64,000 nt of DNA from Catenaria anguillulae PL171 (lineage: Eukaryota; Blastocladiomycota; Blastocladiomycetes; Blastocladiales; Catenariaceae). The notes beneath the pieces were generated by a model. That model saw only the letters and a list, made by a program, of their open reading frames with translations, did not search any database and had not been told where the DNA came from. Numbering within the stretch: the first letter of the stretch is position 1; every line of letters begins with the position of its first letter. Location of the stretch: positions 124,001-188,000 of the forward strand of contig MCFL01000023.1 of the NCBI GenBank assembly GCA_002102555.1. The letters run 5' to 3'. Below are positions 10,892 to 21,745 of the stretch, in pieces. The position numbers and the translations under genes are program-made.

Positions 10892-11452
10892 TCACACATA
10901 CACGGGCCACCCAGCACACATTGCGGCGCCCATAACCGCCATGATCATGACCGCCAACCACGCGACGGGAACTCGCACAACCGCCGCAGACGCCTTGCCA
11001 TGTTCTTGTGGCGGGTCCCATGTCGCCTGGATGGTGGTTGGGGTTACCCCGCGCTGCTTCAAGCAGCTCTGCATACAATTTGCCTTTGCCTGCTCTTTCG
11101 ACATGTGCAGCTCGACGCATCGGTCCATGCACGTTTGGACGCGGTCCGGTGGCGATGAGGCAGACGATTGGGACGACGCGTTGCCGGGCGATAGAGGTCG
11201 GTTGGATGATGATGATGAAGGCACAGGCGTAGGTGGGGCAGGGATGGGAGTTGGGCTGGCTTCAAGGGTATCAAATTGGATGAGGGGCGGCAGTGTGACG
11301 ATAGCAAGGGTCTGTGCGGAGCCACTTGACGACGCGTGAGATGACGCGATGGCACCGTGGGAGAAGGTGACAAAGGTGATGACAACAGCGACTGCGACCA
11401 AAGTATGGGCAACAAGTCGACGGCCGAATGCGCGGGCGGAATGCTTGGCCAT
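10892..11452 (-). CDS. Small membrane protein with two CX3C motifs
   Basis: Single exon of 186 residues. A basic N-terminus (MAKHSARAFGRR) precedes a hydrophobic segment at about residues 13-33, read as a signal peptide or signal anchor. A Ser/Pro/Thr-rich stretch follows. Then comes a compact Cys region (about residues 108-136), CMDRC followed after 13 residues by CMQSC, that is CX3C-X13-CX3C. The C-terminus is a hydrophobic segment (AWLAVMIMAVMGAAMCAGW) ending four residues later, like a tail anchor. Twin CX3C spacing recalls intermembrane-space proteins such as small Tims, but the two hydrophobic ends suggest the secretory route, with the Cys region lumenal or extracellular. No family recognised. 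The frame is uninterrupted and codon use matches neighbouring genes. Confidence 0.55.
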   Translation of the reverse strand: MAKHSARAFGRRLVAHTLVAVAVVITFVTFSHGAIASSHASSSGSAQTLAIVTLPPLIQFDTLEASPTPIPAPPTPVPSSSSSNRPLSPGNASSQSSASSPPDRVQTCMDRCVELHMSKEQAKANCMQSCLKQRGVTPTTIQATWDPPQEHGKASAAVVRVPVAWLAVMIMAVMGAAMCAGWPVYV

Positions 11453-11984
11453 TATTGAGGCTATGGACGTTGAATGCGGGTTTGTTGATACGAGTAGAAG
11501 AGGCGGTCTTCAGGTTGGAGGCAGCGGACGGACGGACGGACCAGCTCGCAAGGGGTCAAGACAGAGCTGAGGATGCAATAAATGTCGAAGTGATTTTTGG
11601 TTATGTATGCAAGAGCATTCCATGTTGCATTCATCAATGGTTGTTGGTGCGGCTGTCTCTTGCAGTTTATTTATCAGTTTATTGCTCTCTCTTCCTCTTC
11701 TGATTGTGAGACCAATAGTTCGTGAGCTGATGAGAACAGCCAAGAACGGTGAGAGACAAGAACGGTGAGACACACCGGCCTGCGTCTGGTCCGATGAGAA
11801 GGAAGTGGAAAGCGAAAGCGGTCAAGTATCTATTTGTCATGGAATTGGTTCTTCAAACATGCGCTATCTCCGTCTCAACACCACCACCGTGACAATGAAA
11901 ACAAAAAGAAAATGAGAGAGGTTGAAAATGAGAGGATTCACACGCAAAAACAACTGAGGGAACAACTTGCGAGACGGGGACGAC
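11453..11984. other. Intergenic, nothing recognised
   Basis: Space between the 5' end of the CX3C protein gene and the 3' end of the arrestin-like gene, both on the minus strand. An open plus-strand frame begins here but is antisense to the arrestin-like gene for most of its length. Confidence 0.4.
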
Positions 11985-14381
11985 TCACGCGCACACATGC
12001 CTCAAAATCTCCTCGCGGCATGTATCATCCCCCTCATTCACCAACACCGGAATCGCCACCTCGACCTCCTCTTTCCCGACCTGCGCCTCCACCACGAGCT
12101 CGTGCCGCACAACAATATCCACGACCATGCGCTTCTTGCCGTGCGCTTGGGCCGCATGTGCGCTGCTTGCATCCAAACGCACCGACATGGGCGACGGCAA
12201 ATCAATCTCGCGGTACGACGGCGGGCGGCGCGGTGACAAGAGCACGGGCGGCTCTTCTTGGGGGCTCGTCGGGACCGGTGGCGTGCGCGGCCGAGACGCT
12301 GCCGCCGCCGCCGGTGGGTAGCTGGGCACGGGGTCGCCCGATCCGTCAGGCGCCATTCCAGGCGTTGGCGGAGGCGGCGCATGCGACAACGTGTGCGCTT
12401 GCAAATCAGCAACCGAGGCCGAGTACGGTGTCTGAATCCGAGAATTGGTACCGACGGAATCTGCGCGGGCAAGCGACGACATGGACGCATTGGGAGTGCC
12501 TGCGGATGATGCAGCCATCATGGACGACATGCCAGAGTACGACATGGGCCGCTGGTGATGCGCGCTGGAGCCGAGAGGCACTCCGCTCCGCGGCGAAGAC
12601 GGGTTGAGCGGCGAGTTGGGTCGCCCACCGCCCGTGTACGTGTTGGCAGCGTGCAAGTTGAGCGCCGACAGCGCCTTGCGAAGCGGCTTGCCACTGCTCC
12701 CGGCCGGTGGCGTCGGATCGTCGTGAATGAACCTTGATGACACGGATGCTCCGCTGCCAGACACGACCCCGGCCGTGGACGACTGGGGCGACGCGGGCGG
12801 CGAAGATTTGCGCCACGACGACCGGTTGGACGACGGCGCACCGTGCCCGTCAAACTCGTCACCGGTTGTTGCCCCGCCATCCCACTCGCTCTCACGATCC
12901 ATGTCGTCCTCGGTGTAGTATGACCCGTCCCAATCCGAGGAGGCGCCGGTTGCGTCCGTAAACATGGACCACCGCGACGCGCGGTCCACCGTGGTTGTGG
13001 CGGTGGCGCCCGTGGCAGCTCCGCCACTGATCCACGTGTCCGACACACCGCCATCAAGCATGGCACCCGCAGGCACGGGAGACACGGGTGTTGACGTCGC
13101 GGCCTCGTCCCGTTTCACCTTGGCTCCATTCCGGGCGCCCTTGGAAAACCTGGCGGCGCGCCGACCCTTTTTCGGCACTACAACGGAAATCTCGCTGCTT
13201 GGATACAGCACATTGACTTCTTTGGCAGGCACCGTGCCCAAATCATGTAATCTGGCCATGGCCGCCGAAGTGTGCGGCACGAGCAAGTTGACTCTGCGCT
13301 TCCACAAGTCGCCCTGGACGGCACTCACATGTGCCTCAGTCAGGCGGACGAGCGCCGAAACAAACCGCTTTTCCCGTGCGCCACCGTCTGTCGCCGACGC
13401 CCCAGACTTGTGGACGCGCACAATGACGGTTTGCCGCAACGTGATGGTGAGCTTGGGCATGGCGGGCAAATTGCGGACGATGGTTGCGTCGCCCTGTGCC
13501 ACAGCCAATCTATCAACCGTGTCGACGAGCGGCAATCGGCCGGAAATGTCACCCGAGGGGTCCGGGACCAGCCGCAATGTGATGGGCAGGATGGTGCCTG
13601 CCACCACGACGCGCGCGGGAATCGACACGTCAAACCCGAGTGCTTGGCCGGGTGCATTTCGTGCCCACACGGGTTGTTCCGAGCCCAGGTACGTGTCGAG
13701 GGCGTTGTACCGTGGGAGCCGCAGTGGGGCGTCCGTGCGGTGGACCCAGTGTGAGCGGACTAGGTTCATGGGAAACGGCGGCGATTGCGTGTGCAGCTTG
13801 CATGTGAGCGTGTGTGCGAGGGCAAGGTGGGGTAACGAGAGCGACCCGGGCAAAGTGTCGGGAAGCGGGAGTTCGAGGTAAAACAGGTGCAGGCCGCGCT
13901 GCAGGAGCGGCGTTGGGCTCGGGTACTCGCGCTTTGGAAAGAGCGAGGGCTTGCCCGCGGGGAACTCGGTGACGGTGGATGAGACGGTGGCCGTTGCCGA
14001 GGTGCGCTCGAGGTGGTCGCGCAGGACCAGGTCGAGTTCCTGGCGGGGCGTGTAGACGGCGGTGGGCGAGACGTAGCGCACGGAAAAGTGGTGCAGGTCC
14101 ATGTACTCCTCCGTGACGAGGTTGCCGTCGTGCCACAGGGTCCACTGGCGCTGGAACACGCGGCGCTTGAGCGGGCCGGCGGGCGAGCAGGCACGGTTGA
14201 GGGTCAGTGTCGACTTGAGCTGGATGGTGACCTTGGTGGCGGGCGTGTCCTCGAGCAGCTGCAGGTACACGATGCACACGAGCGAGGGCGGGAACGAGGG
14301 CGACAGGCCGTGGAACCCCGAGAAGAGGTTTGGCTTGTGGGCCGGGTTGGGCAGAATGCAAAAGTGGCCCAGGTTGCTCAT
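11985..14381 (-). CDS. Arrestin-domain protein (ART-like trafficking adaptor)
   Basis: Single exon, 798 residues. Residues ~30-210 have the beta-rich pattern of an arrestin N domain (VTIQLKSTLTLNRACSPAG, then a long strand region ending in LHLFYLELPLPDTLPGSL and a hydrophobic CKLHT strand). Residues ~235-400 fit the start of an arrestin C domain, with ARVVVAGTILPITLRLVPDP as the typical first strand. The final strand appears only near the end (KRMVVDIVVRHELVVEA, then EVEVAIPVLV), after about 330 residues of Ser/Gly/Pro-rich sequence, so the C domain seems split by a long disordered insert. In fungi such proteins link plasma-membrane transporters to HECT ubiquitin ligases; I did not find a clear PPxY motif in the ordered parts. 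Domain call good, subfamily uncertain. Confidence 0.75.
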   Translation of the reverse strand: MSNLGHFCILPNPAHKPNLFSGFHGLSPSFPPSLVCIVYLQLLEDTPATKVTIQLKSTLTLNRACSPAGPLKRRVFQRQWTLWHDGNLVTEEYMDLHHFSVRYVSPTAVYTPRQELDLVLRDHLERTSATATVSSTVTEFPAGKPSLFPKREYPSPTPLLQRGLHLFYLELPLPDTLPGSLSLPHLALAHTLTCKLHTQSPPFPMNLVRSHWVHRTDAPLRLPRYNALDTYLGSEQPVWARNAPGQALGFDVSIPARVVVAGTILPITLRLVPDPSGDISGRLPLVDTVDRLAVAQGDATIVRNLPAMPKLTITLRQTVIVRVHKSGASATDGGAREKRFVSALVRLTEAHVSAVQGDLWKRRVNLLVPHTSAAMARLHDLGTVPAKEVNVLYPSSEISVVVPKKGRRAARFSKGARNGAKVKRDEAATSTPVSPVPAGAMLDGGVSDTWISGGAATGATATTTVDRASRWSMFTDATGASSDWDGSYYTEDDMDRESEWDGGATTGDEFDGHGAPSSNRSSWRKSSPPASPQSSTAGVVSGSGASVSSRFIHDDPTPPAGSSGKPLRKALSALNLHAANTYTGGGRPNSPLNPSSPRSGVPLGSSAHHQRPMSYSGMSSMMAASSAGTPNASMSSLARADSVGTNSRIQTPYSASVADLQAHTLSHAPPPPTPGMAPDGSGDPVPSYPPAAAAASRPRTPPVPTSPQEEPPVLLSPRRPPSYREIDLPSPMSVRLDASSAHAAQAHGKKRMVVDIVVRHELVVEAQVGKEEVEVAIPVLVNEGDDTCREEILRHVCA

Positions 14382-14675
14382 CGTTGCGTATTGGTATTCC
14401 TATTGGTATTGGTATGAATGGTACGGTTCATGGTCGGTGTACTGCGTCGTCAAACATGATGCCATGTCATACCATGCCACTCACTCAGTATAAAGAGAGA
14501 GAGGATGTTAGTTGATATACGGCTCCATGAAGCCAAGAAGACGCCAAGTCAAAATGCAAAATGCACGTTGGCATGTGTTCACCGTGACCGAGTCACGCCA
14601 GCCCATCGTAGCCCAAGCCCATGCTCCCCATGTTCAGTCTGTTTTTCCGTGAATGCTATGTGTTTACTCCCTCAT

Positions 14676-16186
14676 TCAATTTAATGACCCCAACACTGAA
14701 TCCACTGCCCGCTCCACGCCCCGCATGACACTCACTTTCACCTTGCCGCCCTCGCCCACATTGCGATCACGCACCGTGCCCTTGACATCCACCGCCATCT
14801 CAAACAAGGGCCCAAATACCTCAAGAATGCCCTCATCGCTGTTACCGTCCTCGTGTGGTACAGTCTCGGGGACCAACTCCTTCCCGCTCAATTCCCCGTT
14901 CCCCCGTACATCCCACAACTCCAACGCGGCCGCCGTCATCCACGCCCATGCACGAGCCGTGTTGGCGTGATGATACCCACCTCCGCCTAGCAGTAGAACC
15001 GGGCTCACTGCACCCCACACCTTGCGCACATGCGCCAACACACGCACATATGCTTGCTCGCTCAAATTCCACACTTTGCCCTTTGGATCGCCCGCAAGTC
15101 CGTCCATGCCACATTGAATGACAACTGCACGCGGATGCGTTAGCCCGCCCGTGTGCAATCGAGAAATGACATGCGATACCACGGTTACAAATGTCGAGTC
15201 GGAACAGCCTCGGTCGAGGGGCACATTGATCCAATTCTTGCAGCTGCTCGGCCAAGGTCCATCGCCGCCGGGCATGGCAAACAGCATGTCCACATCGTGC
15301 TTGTCCTCTGCCGCGCCCGTCCCTGGATAGTACCCACCTCGCGGATCGTAATGGTGTACAGACAAGGTGATCACTTGTCGAAAATGGCCACGAAACGCAT
15401 CTTGGACTCCGTCGCCATGGTGCACGTCCAAGTCCAGGTACACCACTGGATGCAAGTTTGCGTCAGTATGTGTAAGCAAATGCTGAATGGCCAGGACAAT
15501 GTCGTTGACGTAGCAAAACCCGGCCGCAGCGGACGGTTGCGCATGGTGCCGCCCACCGTCCCAGTGGATCGCAATGCGTGGGATCAATGGTGCTGGAGGC
15601 GAGGTGAGAAAGTGGGCGGCTTGCATTGAGCCACCGGCAGCCAGGCGGAGGTGGGCTGCAAGACCACGGAACGGCGGCGAGTCCTGTCAGAAGCGACGCA
15701 GCAAATACATCCCAGGTTCAGTGTTGGATGCATGTATTGCAAGTTAAATCGCCATTTCGTACGTGAACCAGACCAGCACGAGTCAGGTCTACGTCAGGCA
15801 CGGGTATGCCTTTTGCAAGCTGGCCAATCAGGTGCAAATACTTTGGGTCATGAAAGCCAAGTAGGCCACTTGGGGTGGCTGGCAAGGGTGCAATCACTTT
15901 GAGGTGGGGGTGGGTTTCTGGTACGACAAGGCCTAGTGAAGAGAGCAGGGTATGGACCAATGTGGACTGTTGAATGGGTCAAAAGTCTTTCCCGTCAGGT
16001 CATCGGAGCTAGAGACGATACAGCAAGCGGACATGGAGCACATACGCGACCAAGGTTGGAGGGCAAGTGATCATGGATGCGAGACGCTTGCGGCGACCAC
16101 ACAATGGCCACGCTGGCACCACGAGCATGGATGCTGCCGCCATCAGCGGGTGGATTGCTGGCAGTCTCGGGGGCAGTCATATGCAT
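14676..16186 (-). CDS. Class I histone deacetylase, HDAC8-like
   Basis: Three exons on the minus strand: 16186-16046, 15966-15763 and 15683-14676, all phase 0, giving 450 residues. Exon 1 holds VAIVWSP then LPSNLGR; exon 2 continues STLVHTLLSSLGL and carries the FHDPKYL segment; exon 3 opens with DSPPFRGL and contains the catalytic core. Visible active-site features are WDGGRHHA (the catalytic His pair), DLDVHHGDG (zinc-binding Asp and His), CGMDGLAGDP (second zinc Asp) and the catalytic-Tyr loop LGGGGYHHANTARAW, whose ANTAR form resembles HDAC8 more than Rpd3. It should remove acetyl groups from lysines of histones or other proteins using zinc. It is divergent from the Get3 gene, with 311 bases between the start codons and a CT-rich tract at 16391-16408. 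All key residues are present. Confidence 0.9.
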
Positions 16187-16497
16187 TTGTCAAGGTGTGC
16201 ATGGAATCATGATGAGAGGAACATGAGCGAAGATTTGAGAACGATTTGCGACATGCGGAGCACGTGATGAATGTTTCGTCGTTCGAGTTCTGTTGTGCTG
16301 CCGACGTGTCACTTACTTTGTGTGCGCCGCCGCCGCCACGCAGCACGCGGTCAACTTGAAGCTTGGTGCAGACGAATGAGCCCCGAGTTGCTTTCTCTCT
16401 CTCTCTCGCGCCAGTCCCAACCGATGAATTGAAATTGACGCCCGTCAACCGCACTCTACGGATTCCTGCCATCTCTCTCCACCATCGACCAGCAGCC

Positions 16498-17625
16498 ATG
16501 TCAGACGACTACGAATTCGAACCCTCGTTGCGCAACGTCCTCGAGCAGGAATCGCTCAAGTGGATCTTTGTGGGCGGCAAGGGCGGTGTCGGCAAGACAA
16601 CATCGTCATGCTCACTGGCCGTGCAGCTCTCGAAATGCCGCGAGTCCGTCCTGCTCATCTCGACCGACCCGGCCCACAACTTGTCGGACGCCTTTTCGCA
16701 AAAGTTTGGCCGCGAGCCCACCCTCGTCAACGGGTTCCCAAATCTGTACGCCATGGAGATCGACCCGAATGCGTCGATTCAGGAGATGATGGAGCAGAGT
16801 ACTTATGGCACTCCTTTTCTTCACGCCGTCTCCAACCTTTGTCCCACTTGCTCACACGCACTTGAATCGAAACGACACACACAGACCCAGACGGTGGCGC
16901 CATGCAGGGCATGATGCAGGACCTCGCATTTGCCATTCCCGGAGTGGACGAAGCCATGGGCTTTGCCGAAGTCATGAAGTTGGTCAAGTCCATGGATTAC
17001 TCGGTCATTGTGTTTGACACGGCGCCCACGGGCCACACGCTGCGTTTCCTTTCCTTCCCTGCCGTGCTCGAAAAGGCTCTTGGCAAGATTTCGCAGTTTT
17101 CGGGCAAGTTTGCGCCCATGATTGCGCAAATGTCGGGGCTCATGGGCATGAATGCCAACCAGGAGGACATGTTTGCTCGGTTGGAGGGCATGCGGGAGGT
17201 GATTACCGAGGTCAACAACCAGTTCCAGGATCCTGTACGTCTTTGCTTGCCTGATGGGTAGAAGCTTAAGTTACTCACACAATTTCGGCTCGACGCAACA
17301 GGACAAGACCACCTTCATTTGCGTGTGCATTTCGGAATTCTTGTCGCTGTACGAAACCGAGCGCATGATCCAAGAGCTCACGTCGTACAAGATCGACACG
17401 CACAACATTGTCGTCAACCAGCTGCTGTTCCCCAAGCCCGGGTCCAACTGCGAGCACTGCAACGTGCGCCACAAGATGCAGCAAAAGTACCTCGAGCAGA
17501 TCCACGAGCTGTACTGCGACTTCCATGTCGTCAAGCTGCCGCTCTTGACCAAGGAAGTGCGCGGCGCAAAGGAGATTGAAGAGTTCAGCAAGAAGTTGAT
17601 TGTGCCGTTTGAGCCCGAGCAGTAA
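16498..17625 (+). CDS. GET3: Get3/ArsA-type ATPase for tail-anchored protein targeting
   Basis: Three exons, 16498-16798, 16885-17234 and 17302-17625, with introns of 86 and 67 nt, encode 324 residues. Motifs in order: deviant Walker [15 protein letters not shown] (about residues 24-37), switch [13 protein letters not shown], the Met-rich client-binding segment after the first intron (MQGMMQDL, later [14 protein letters not shown]), switch [15 protein letters not shown], a conserved NQLLFP, and CEHC, the zinc-coordinating CXXC of the dimer interface. This cytosolic homodimer captures tail-anchored membrane proteins and delivers them to the ER receptor Get1/Get2. The start codon gives the usual short acidic N-terminus before the P-loop. 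Length is slightly below the yeast protein's ~350 residues. Nothing is missing. Confidence 0.95.
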
Positions 17626-17857
17626 AGTATCGACCAGTATTGTCTGTCTGCCGATTGTTGTGGTGTGTCTTGTTTTTGTTGTTGGTTGTCTTTTCCCTTC
17701 ATTTTCTCTGTATTTCCACTCTTTTTAGTGTGCCAATTGGTGTTAATAATTGCATTCGAAATGGCCGTCTCTGATTGAGATGCAAAGGCGATGTTGACCT
17801 CAGTCAGCCATGGTCCGCTATGGTCCGCCTCTCCTCTCTGCCAACATTGATCACACA

Positions 17858-19170
17858 ATGCAGGTTGACAGTACTATTGATTTACAGAAGATGGACCAAC
17901 AGCATCAGCTTCAGCCACAAGTGCCAGCCGGCGACCGCATCCAGCAGCTGACCAACCGGGTCAAGGACCTCGAGGCGGCCCTGCGCGATGCCAAAACCGA
18001 GATCCGCTCGCTGCGGATCGAGAACCGCACGCTGGCCGAGCAGCTCGCCAACCGCTCCCCAAACATCTACTCGTCCGCCGCCATCCTCGAATGGATCCAA
18101 GATGACATGCTGCCCACTGTGCCGTCTGCCGGGGGCGGGTCCGCAGCCGCAGCCGCTGATGCGCATGTGGAGGCGACGCCTGCTCGTACGTAAGTCGGTT
18201 TTGGACATGGTGTCCTCAACCCATCTCTATCTCTTTGCTTACATTTCTGCGTGGGCCTTGTACAACAGCTTCCACGTCCCGCCGATCACGCGCCGGGCCG
18301 GCTGCGTCTCAAGACAAGGCCGACGGCCCCGGAACGCCCAGCGCATCCTCAAAGCCGTCCTCGAGCGCTCGTGGCGGCGGCCGCGCCTCGCCCGCGCCAT
18401 CCAACCGGCACGCATCCGCCGACCCGACACCTCGCCCCAGCTCGTCGCTGGGCCGTGCAGCCTCGGGATCCTCGCACCCTGCCGCCGGCGCAACACCGAC
18501 TGGGGCCCCCGCTTCAGCATCTCCAGCCCCTACACCCGCCACGAAAAAGGCCATTCTCGGCAAAGGCATCGACCTGGACCCGACGTCGGGCCTGCCCATC
18601 AACTTGCCCATCGATGTCGGCAGCGTCCAGCTCGTGTCCCTGGGCACCATTGTGTTTGACGACGGGTTCCACAACGAGCGCGCCATCTTTCCGCTCGGCT
18701 TCACGTCACGCCGTGACTATACGTCCACAACCGTCAAGGATGCATCCACCACGTACACGTGCACCGTGACACGGCCCTCGCTTGGCGGGGCGCGCGGACC
18801 AGAGTTTCAGGTTGTCGCGGCAGATAATCCGCACGCGCCGTTTACGGGCTCGAGCTCGACCGATGTGTGGACAAAGGTGATCAAGGCCGCAAATCTCATG
18901 TGTGGCAGGCATGCAAGTCTCAAGATCAGTGGGCCAGAGCTGTTTGGGCTCAACCATCCGCTCGTTGTGCATTGGATCCAAAAGTTGCCTGGAGCAAGGG
19001 ATTTGCCCAGGTACAATATGCAGGAGATTGTGGTGATTGATGCGCGGGGACGCGGGGCGGCTGCCGGTGGTGTCGGTGCTGGAACGAGGGAGAGGAGTGT
19101 TGGGATCAAGAAGGAGAGGGGCGAGGATGTGGATCGGATGGATGTGGATGATCCCATGGATGAGAGTTGA
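17858..19170 (+). CDS. FYRN-FYRC domain protein, TBRG1-like
   Basis: Two exons, 17858-18185 and 18269-19170, joined across an 83-nt intron with a GTACGT donor, give 409 residues. An in-frame upstream ATG at 17810 would add 16. Residues ~20-65 form a heptad-like coiled coil (DRIQQLTNRVKDLEAALRD, then SLRIENRTLAEQL). A Ser/Pro/Ala-rich linker follows. From about residue 230, GTIVFDDGFHNERAIFPLGF is the FYRN signature. FYRC follows: a TYTCTV strand, GPEFQVVAADNP, GSSSTDVWTKVI and GPELFGLNHPLVVHWIQKLP. FYR domains occur in chromatin proteins such as MLL/trithorax; the coiled coil plus FYR pair without PHD or SET resembles animal TBRG1. The tail is charged (SVGIKKERGEDVDRMDVDD). A nuclear role is inferred. 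Confidence 0.8.
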
Positions 19171-20295
19171 GACAGAGAGAGAGGCGCACGCATGATGCCG
19201 TGATCCAATGCAAAGATTTCTCGCCTTGGTTTCTCAATCTACAGTATTTACATGACAGTGGCTTGCTTCGCACTGGATGTTGCCGGTGCAGGTAGGCTCG
19301 AACACTGGAACCAGGGGAAGAGTTAGCCCCCCTGATGGAACCGAATAGGAACCCGCGAACTTGCCCACCGGTTCACCGGCCCATGTCTGACCCTGAATGA
19401 GAATGCGAATGGTCAATAACGGCAGGGACTTGCCGCCGCTGTCTGTTTGGTAATGGGGTCGCACACAGCCACAAAGTAATCTGCAGCCGCGTGCAGGATC
19501 AGTGCACCCAATCGTTGAAGACGGCTGAAATTTGTGAGTTTACGAAAGGACAAGTAACAATTCACTCGAGCATTGAGCATGGAAGAGCATTCAAACTGCC
19601 CAGCACACTAGCCCTGTTCGTTGGCGAGATGTCATGACTTGGTGATGAGGCTGTGCGAGACGCGTCTCTGGACGCCCTTGCCGCGAGTCTTTCGCAAGGC
19701 TTCACAACTTGTTCAAGTCATGAACTAAAGTGGCCAGTACAATTGGCAATGCGTGGTTGGCAGTCGCATCCTACTGCATCTTTCAACCGTGCCATGGCAA
19801 ACCGGAAAGTCTGCCTCCCTCATCTTGACGATGGTTCACTATTCCCCGCTCGCCTCCGACGCGCAAAACGACACTGGTCTTGATGGTGGGTTGGTGTTCT
19901 TGGCGCCAACTTCATGGCCGTTCATGATTTCGTCAATGAACTGGGGGCAACAAACAAAGTGGCCTTTCCTGCTCACTGGGAATGGTCATTGTTGCGTCTC
20001 TCGATCTCCCCACACTTGAATTTGTCGCCTGTCGGACGGCGCCCCAGGCCTACATATAGCAGCCATCGCCCCATTCCATCCTTCTACCTCGAAACGCACA
20101 GTCAACGCTTGTCGTATACTTTTACCAACATCTATCTTCCTCACATCTACGCCCAGCCTGGTTGCTGCCGTACTCTCCAATCTCACGCCGTCACGCACAC
20201 GCCAATCAACTCCCGCAAGCCGGATCTTGCCCATTCCAATCACACATACCCCCCTCATCGCGTCGCTAATCACGTTCCAACTCCCCAGTTCAACC
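19171..20295. other. Intergenic, upstream region of small secreted protein
   Basis: No gene seen in the first ~900 bases. The last ~250 bases are rich in CT and contain ACATATAG at about 20052, a possible TATA element for the following small ORF. Confidence 0.4.
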
Positions 20296-20538
20296 ATGTC
20301 GTCCAAGCTCGTCCTGCTTCTCGTCGCCACGCTGGCCGTCCTTGCCGCCCTCCTCGGAGCCAACCCTCAATCGCAAGCGCTTGCCGCGCCCGTCGCTCTC
20401 CCACGCCCAGTCCCACAAGATCGCGCATGCAATGAAGTGTCCAGTGCCGAAGGCGACGATCCCGAGGCCGGCGGATGCAGTACCGTGGGCGGATTCACAG
20501 AGCCGCTCGTGGATATCTTGCCACCACCGGAAAAGTAA
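20296..20538 (+). CDS. Small secreted protein, orphan
   Basis: An 80-residue ORF. The start ATG (20296) is preceded by TCAACC and followed by a textbook signal peptide: MSSK, then LVLLLVATLAVLAALLG, with a probable cleavage region around NPQSQALAAP. The mature ~50 residues are Pro- and Glu-rich with two cysteines (one in RACNE, one in GGCST) and end in DILPPPEK. The frame also extends upstream to another ATG at 20227, which would bury the signal sequence, so the shorter start is preferred. No family recognised. It could be a secreted peptide or wall protein; function is unknown. Confidence 0.45.
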   Translation: MSSKLVLLLVATLAVLAALLGANPQSQALAAPVALPRPVPQDRACNEVSSAEGDDPEAGGCSTVGGFTEPLVDILPPPEK

Positions 20539-21745
20539 AATGTGCACCGATCCAGGATGAAGAAAAGGGTACCGTGTCGTCATGAAGGATGTCCGGGATT
20601 CGTGGAGGTCAGTCATTCATTCAATCCGCGGGCGGCGCGCAAGCACACACAGAGGATAGCGATCGGGCAGTGCCCACAAGACTTGATTTGTCCCCGTTTA
20701 CACACACTCGCTACAACTATTCGCTCCTTCATGTACAAGCAAGAACTTCCTGCTGCTTCCAAGACCAATAAGTTCCAAGGGATTGTCGCTTAAGTCCAAG
20801 TCGTTTCTCGAACAGACCCGTTCTCTCTTGTTTCTTGTTGTTGTTCATGTATTCCCACCTTGTCCCGCCTGCTTCTGTTGTTTCGTCGTGGCCAACCACT
20901 TGGGGGCCGGTTCCCCTCCATGACCCTTCACCTTTCCCGTCGTCGCTTTTTGTCGGCGTGCCCTTCTTCTCATCCTGTCGCCGCACTTGTCTCTTCGCGC
21001 TTTGTACATATCTTGGACCGTCTCTTGCTTTTGATGATCAATGCATATCCCCCTCTCCCTTCTTATCAGCGGTCGATGACGGCTCGGTTTTGGAGGCACA
21101 AGAGCAAGTCAACATGGCCAACGGAAGGCGAGTCGCCCCCAATGCCGGGGAGTACGTTGTTTTCACGTGCGGAGGGGTGCCTGGGTGTTTTGTCGAAATG
21201 GTTTCGCCAAATGGAGCGGCAACACACATTACCATCACAGCCAGAGTCGACCCGGCCGATCTGATCCACTGACTTGCCACTGACGCAGAGCAGGTGAGCA
21301 GGCATCTGCGAGCGTGGGAATGGCTTCCTGGACGACTGCGGACTCTCAGCAAGCGGCCGAGGCGGGGCTGACTGAACCACCTTTGGGCGGTCTTCAAGCA
21401 GCGCCGACAAAAGTGTATCTTGATAAATCAACAGGAGCATGTTTATTGTTACTGTGAGTTATGAGTGACTCGATTGGTGTTCGTTGCCAGGCGAAGCCTC
21501 GTTTCCTGCAGACAGAGTTAAGCATGTGAGCTACCTGTACAAGACGAGACATGAAGACCGGAGAGAAGCCATCAAAAAATGGGGGGTCCGGTCCGTATTT
21601 GAGACCTCAGTCATCAGGCAACAACAGGAGCTCGCTCTTTGTCTGCCAAGGACACGTCATGGCTCACCATCGTTCACTTTGGCTTTTCACGGCTTGGCGG
21701 TGAAAGACCAACCCATGACCCTTGCGGGGATCGACGACCGAGTCG
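20539..21745. other. Intergenic, no supported gene
   Basis: Several overlapping short frames on both strands; none shows a domain or clear splice structure. Confidence 0.4.

Noticed and set aside
12518-14361. Several long open frames antisense to, or in other frames of, the arrestin-like gene
   Set aside because: They are Arg/Pro/Ala-rich products expected from GC-rich codon bias in the real gene; none has family features.
18186-18268. Donor GTAAGT at 18190 for the FYR gene, closer to consensus
   Set aside because: With the only nearby acceptor it breaks the frame; the GTACGT donor at 18186 restores it.
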